Shown in pieces: positions 60,163-64,000 of a stretch of DNA of 64,000 nt (position 1 is the first letter of the stretch; every line of letters begins with the position of its first letter). The notes under the pieces were generated by a model, which worked only from the letters and a program-made list of their open reading frames with translations, was not told the DNA's origin and made no database searches. This DNA is from Nocardia otitidiscaviarum NBRC 14405 (GTDB taxonomy: Bacteria > Actinomycetota > Actinomycetes > Mycobacteriales > Mycobacteriaceae): the NCBI RefSeq assembly GCF_000308635.1, contig NZ_BAGD01000048.1:1-64000 (forward strand), read 5' to 3'. Both the position numbers and the translations under genes were made by a program.

Positions 60163-62604
60163 ATGCGGATTCTGGTCACCGGAGTCACCGAACCGAGTGG
60201 TCGTGCCGTGGCGCGCATGCTGGTGGCGGCGGGCCACGAGGTGGTCGGTCTGGACCGGCGGCGGCACCGCTACGTGGACCCGCGGGTCACGGTGACCGTC
60301 GGCGACCTGTCCGACGCGCGGGTGTGCGCCGACGCCGTCGCCGGGGCGGATGCGGTGGTGCATCTGGCCGGAGGCGCGGTCGCCGGGCTGCTGTCCGCCG
60401 TTCGCGATGCCGGGGCACGCATCGTGGTGCCCGTCGCGGCGGGCTTCGATCCGACGGTGGAGCGCACGATCACCGGCAGTGGTGCGGACGCGCTCATCGT
60501 GCGCACCCCCGTGGTCACCGGCCGTCGGGTGGACCGAACCAGTTGGCGCGCCGTGGAAACCCTCGCGGGCACGCGCGGAGATCACGCGCTGCAGGTGCTG
60601 CACTATGACGATCTGGAACGCTTCCTGGTGCTCGCGGCAGTCTCCCAGCGCGGTGGCGTGGTCGGATTGGCCGCTCCCGGTGAGGTTTCCGGCGACGACG
60701 TGCGCCGCATACTGAAGGAGTCCGGCGTACGGTATTCGGCCTGGCTGCCGCGCTCGTCCCCCCGGCGCGCCCCGGTGGACACCACCGCCGCCCGGGACGA
60801 ATGGCAGGTCCGCTACGGCTGGACCGCCCGGGAGGTGGTGGCCGACGTGGCGCGCGGCCTGCACGGGCGCAAGGCCGACGGCACCGGATTCCGGCCCCGG
60901 CGCGGGGCCATTCCGCTACCGAGTCACGTAGTGCCGCAGTCGGCCCCGACCTCGGACGGCCATCCGCTGGTCTCCGCCGCCCCCGAGGGATATCAGGGCG
61001 AGTTCGACGATCTCGTCGACGAACGTATCCCGGTACATACCGCCACCAATACCTCCGAAGCGCTGCCCGGTCCGCTGACCCCGCTCACCATCGACCTGCA
61101 GGCCGGTGCCATCCGGCTGGGCAACGAGGCCATGGGCCGGATGATCGCGCTGGAGGGAATCGCGTTGGAGCACTGGGTGTCCCGGGTGACCAGTGTGCTC
61201 GGCCACCACATGTACATCAATCCCTCGATCGGTGTGTTCACCGCCGAGAACATGCCCGGCTGGGACGAGGAGAGCATCCGCAAGGACGTCTACGGCGCGA
61301 TCGGCGATATGGAGCTACATCCGCTGGGCCGTCCGCCCATGGCGGGCGGTCGCCTCGGCACCCTGAAGGCTACCGGTCGGGTGGCGGCCACCGCCCTCGG
61401 CTATCGCCGCACCGCCGAGCACATCAATGCCGCATCGCATACCGAATCGCTGTCCCGCGAGGAGATTTCGGAGCTCACCGACGAGCAGTTGCACGCCCGC
61501 GCCCTGCTGTGGCGCGACCGCCTGAATCAGGCGTGGCAGGCCGCCGCCATCGGCGTCATGATGACCGGCGCAGCCACCGCCGTGCACAAGGGTGAGGTGA
61601 AGATCGACCTGGACCGGCTGGAGTCGGCCAAACCCATGCTGGCGGTGGAGCGGCTGGCGGCGCTGTGCCGCCGCGACGCCGGACTGCACGAGGTGGCGCG
61701 CACCGGCGATGTGGCGGCCGCCCGGGAGAAGTCGCCGGAGTTCGCGGCGGCGCTGGACGAGGAACTGGGCCGGGTGGGCCATCGCGGCCCGGGAGAATGC
61801 GAACTGCTCAACCCGACCTTCGGCGACCGCCCCGAACTGCTGGTCGCCGCCGCCGCGCGCGCCGCGGAAATGCCTGCCCCGCAGCGGGAGCCGGTACCCG
61901 CGCCGACCACCCGCACCGCCCGGATGGCGGTCGGCGCGACCGTCTACCGTGAACGCGCCCGCGACGCCGTCGTGCGGATCACCAACAATCTGCGGATGGC
62001 CACCCGGGAGCGCGCCGCGCGCCTGGTCGCCGGCGGCAAGCTCACCGAGCCGGAGGATTCGGCGTTCCTGACCCTGGACGAGATCCTGTGGGCCCCATCC
62101 GATCTGAAGGAGCGGGTGGCGCGCCGCCGGGAGGAGCGCGGCCGGTTGCAGGCCATCCGCATGCCCGACCTGGTGAACGGCCACTGGGTTCCGGAGGAGA
62201 TCGAGGGCGCGATCGCCGTCGGCGACACCCTCACCGGGCTGGGCGTGAGTCCCGGCGTGGTGGAGGGCACCGTCAAGCGCGTGCTGTCCCTCGACGACGA
62301 TATCGAGCCCGGTGACATCCTGGTCGCCGCCGTGACCGATACCGGCCACACGGCCATGTTCGGCTATGCCGGGGCCGTGGTCACCGATATCGGCGGCGCG
62401 GCCTCCCATGCCGCCATCGTGGCCCGGGAGTTCGGCGTGCCCTGTGTAGTGGACACCAAGACCGCCAGCACCGGCCTGTCCGACGGACAGCGCGTGCGAG
62501 TGGACGGCGCGGCCGGAACGGTGACCCTGCTGGCCGACGCCGACCAGCCACCGGCACGGGCAGGCGCCTCCCGCCCCACACCCCCGTACGATCCCCCTCG
62601 ATAG
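60163..62604 (+). CDS. Rossmann epimerase-like / PEP-utiliser fusion (Rv2047c type)
   Basis: 813 residues, AGGAGGAGAG upstream of ATG 60163. Residues 1 to about 250 are an extended SDR-like Rossmann domain: MRILVTGVTEPSGRAVARML, VVHLAGGAV. The active-site Tyr-x3-Lys is not evident. The middle (about 310-680) is helical and of unknown fold. Residues about 690-790 are a PEP-utilising mobile domain with the phosphohistidine motif GGAASHAAIVAREFGVPCVV. No ATP-grasp or PEP-binding barrel is present, so it cannot be a complete PEP synthase or dikinase. Matches the layout of M. tuberculosis Rv2047c, of unknown function. Confidence 0.85.
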   Translation: MRILVTGVTEPSGRAVARMLVAAGHEVVGLDRRRHRYVDPRVTVTVGDLSDARVCADAVAGADAVVHLAGGAVAGLLSAVRDAGARIVVPVAAGFDPTVERTITGSGADALIVRTPVVTGRRVDRTSWRAVETLAGTRGDHALQVLHYDDLERFLVLAAVSQRGGVVGLAAPGEVSGDDVRRILKESGVRYSAWLPRSSPRRAPVDTTAARDEWQVRYGWTAREVVADVARGLHGRKADGTGFRPRRGAIPLPSHVVPQSAPTSDGHPLVSAAPEGYQGEFDDLVDERIPVHTATNTSEALPGPLTPLTIDLQAGAIRLGNEAMGRMIALEGIALEHWVSRVTSVLGHHMYINPSIGVFTAENMPGWDEESIRKDVYGAIGDMELHPLGRPPMAGGRLGTLKATGRVAATALGYRRTAEHINAASHTESLSREEISELTDEQLHARALLWRDRLNQAWQAAAIGVMMTGAATAVHKGEVKIDLDRLESAKPMLAVERLAALCRRDAGLHEVARTGDVAAAREKSPEFAAALDEELGRVGHRGPGECELLNPTFGDRPELLVAAAARAAEMPAPQREPVPAPTTRTARMAVGATVYRERARDAVVRITNNLRMATRERAARLVAGGKLTEPEDSAFLTLDEILWAPSDLKERVARRREERGRLQAIRMPDLVNGHWVPEEIEGAIAVGDTLTGLGVSPGVVEGTVKRVLSLDDDIEPGDILVAAVTDTGHTAMFGYAGAVVTDIGGAASHAAIVAREFGVPCVVDTKTASTGLSDGQRVRVDGAAGTVTLLADADQPPARAGASRPTPPYDPPR

Positions 62605-62697
62605 CGGAAAACGCACCGGTCGCGAACGCAACGGGTGCAATCTGGATATATGCGCGCACCCGGGAGCACGGATATCGAGGCGGCCCGATGACGATCG

Positions 62698-64000
62698 TCG
62701 CCGGAGTGGACAGTTCCACGCAGTCCTGCAAGCTGGTGGTGTGTGACGCCGACACCGGAACCGTGGTGCGGCAGCGTCAGATTCCGCATCCGGACGGTAC
62801 CGAGGTGCCGCCCGCGACCTGGTGGGAGGCGCTGCGCGCGGCGTCGGAGCAGATGATGCGCGAGGTGGCGGCCATTTCGGTGGCCGGACAGCAGCACGGC
62901 CTCGTGGTGTTGGACGCGGCCGGGTATCCGGTGCGGGACGCCCTGCTGTGGAACGACACCCGTTCCGCGGAGGCGGCCGCGCAACTGGTCGGCGAGCTGG
63001 GCGGGCCGCAGGCGTGGGCCGACGCGGTGGGCAGTGTGCCGCTGGCCGCGCATACGGTGGCCAAACTGCGCTGGTTCGCCGACCACGAACCCGAACTCGC
63101 CGACCGCACCTCGAAAGTGCTGCTCCCGCACGACTATCTGACCTGGCTGCTGCGCGGCGGCGACGCCGACACCGAGCCGACCACCGATCGCGGGGACGCC
63201 TCGGGCACCGGCTACTGGTCACCGGCCGCGGGACGCTACCGCCGCGATCTGCTGTCGCTGGCCTTCCGCGGGCGCACCCCGGAGCTGCCCCGGGTGCTGG
63301 CCCCGGCCGAGATCGCCGGACACACCCCCGGCGGCCGGGTGGTGGCGGCGGGCACCGGTGACAATGCGGCCGCCGCACTGGGTTTGGGCATCGAGGAGGG
63401 GGATGTGGTGGTGTCGCTGGGCAGCAGTGGCACCGTCTTCTCCCGGTCGCCGCGGCCCAGCGCCGACGCCAGCGGGGCGGTGAACGGTTTCGCCGACGCC
63501 ACCGGCGCGTTCCTGCCGCTGGTGTGCACGCTCAATGCCGCCCGCGTCCTGGATTCCACCGCCACCCTGCTGGGCACCGACATCTCCGGGCTGGAGGTGC
63601 TGGCGGCCCAATCCCCGCCCGGTGCGGACGGTCTCACCCTGCTGCCATATCTCGCCGGTGAGCGCACCCCGAATCTGCCGCATGCCGCGGGCAGCCTGCA
63701 CGGCCTGCGCCCGCACACCATGCGACCGCACCACCTGGCGCGGGCCGCCATCGAGGGCATGCTCTGCAATATCGCCGACGCCCTGGACCGGCTGCCCACC
63801 GTGCCCCGCCGCATCCTGCTCATCGGCGGCGCGGCGCGCTCGCGACTCATCGCCCACACCGCGGCGGCGATCTTCCACGCCACGGTGACCGTGCCCGAAC
63901 CCGGGGAGTACGTGGCCCGGGGCGCGGCCCGCCAGGCGGCGTGGGCCTTGCGCGGCGGAGCCGGGCCGCCCGCGTGGCCGAGTCCGCCCGCCACCGAGTT
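62698..64000 (+). CDS. xylB: FGGY-family sugar kinase, xylulokinase-like (3' end outside window)
   Basis: 434 codons visible from ATG 62698. N-terminal phosphate loop VAGVDSSTQSCKLVVCD, catalytic region ISVAGQQHGLVVLD, LLWNDTRS and LLPHDYLTWLL. The second lobe has GTGDNAAAALGLGIEEGDVVVSLGSSGTVFS, YLAGERTPNLPHAAG and LLIGGAARSRL. Phosphorylates a ketopentose such as D-xylulose (family knowledge). It begins 93 bp after the PEP-utiliser fusion, so the two may be linked, but no isomerase or transporter is visible. Confidence 0.88.

Overview
High-GC actinobacterial chromosome, best explained as Nocardia or a close relative (Mycobacteriales). The evidence is the set of genes for a glucosylglycerate-type polysaccharide (phosphatase and octanoyltransferase), the gene order around lepA, rpsT and proA that resembles the Mycobacterium tuberculosis Rv2404c-Rv2427c region, a DUF7373-like lipoprotein family typical of Nocardia, a complete conservon, and steroid-type ring-cleavage enzymes. 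I see no tRNA, rRNA, CRISPR array, insertion sequence or prophage.

Layout. 1-1283: 5' part of a Pro/Ala/Val-rich protein with Asp-Pro-Ser repeats. 1.6-4.2 kb: lepA and a divergent PemK/MazF-like gene. 4.25-9.7 kb: a tandem duplication of a two-gene cassette (membrane Ser/Thr kinase plus exported DUF7373-like protein). Both kinase genes carry an in-frame TGA in front of a conserved C-terminal tail. 9.7-14.1 kb: an aquaporin and the transglutaminase/alpha-E/ATP-grasp operon. 14.3-22.2 kb: rpsT with a clear terminator, then nadD-rsfS-gpgP-octT-degV joined by start/stop overlaps, comEA-comEC, and holA. 22.2-26.4 kb: proA, MoxR, a VWA protein, a 19-codon small ORF and an SseB-like protein, all leftward.

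26.5-30.3 kb: an MFS exporter, a luciferase-like oxidoreductase, a YceI protein and a small acetyltransferase. 30.3-35.4 kb: a complete conservon (sensor-like ATPase, roadblock protein, DUF742, GTPase) with two cytochromes P450, one lacking canonical motifs. 35.5-38.0 kb: a TetR repressor, divergent from an old yellow enzyme fused to a deazaflavin-dependent nitroreductase-like domain, with NemR-type operators between them.

38.0-50.0 kb: a leftward catabolic operon (hsaB-like, kshA, a small Cys-rich protein, kshB, hsaC-like, luciferase-like monooxygenase, alcohol dehydrogenase), then IclR and PadR regulators, an MFS transporter and ribBA. A 17-bp palindrome directly in front of the ribosome-binding site links the hsaB-like gene with ribBA. 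50-55 kb: TetR/hydrolase pair, STAND-LuxR regulator, DUF222-HNH protein and about 790 bp without a recognisable gene. 55.8-60 kb: a DinB-like protein, hsaD-like, hsaA-like and a ketosteroid-dehydrogenase-like flavoprotein. 60.2-64 kb: a Rossmann/PEP-utiliser fusion (Rv2047c type) and an FGGY sugar kinase cut by the window edge.

Together, 38-60 kb encodes ring hydroxylation (KshAB), flavin-dependent phenol hydroxylation (HsaAB-like), meta-cleavage (HsaC-like) and C-C hydrolysis (HsaD-like), with RibBA as a plausible flavin supply. No hydratase or aldolase for the last steps is present in the window.
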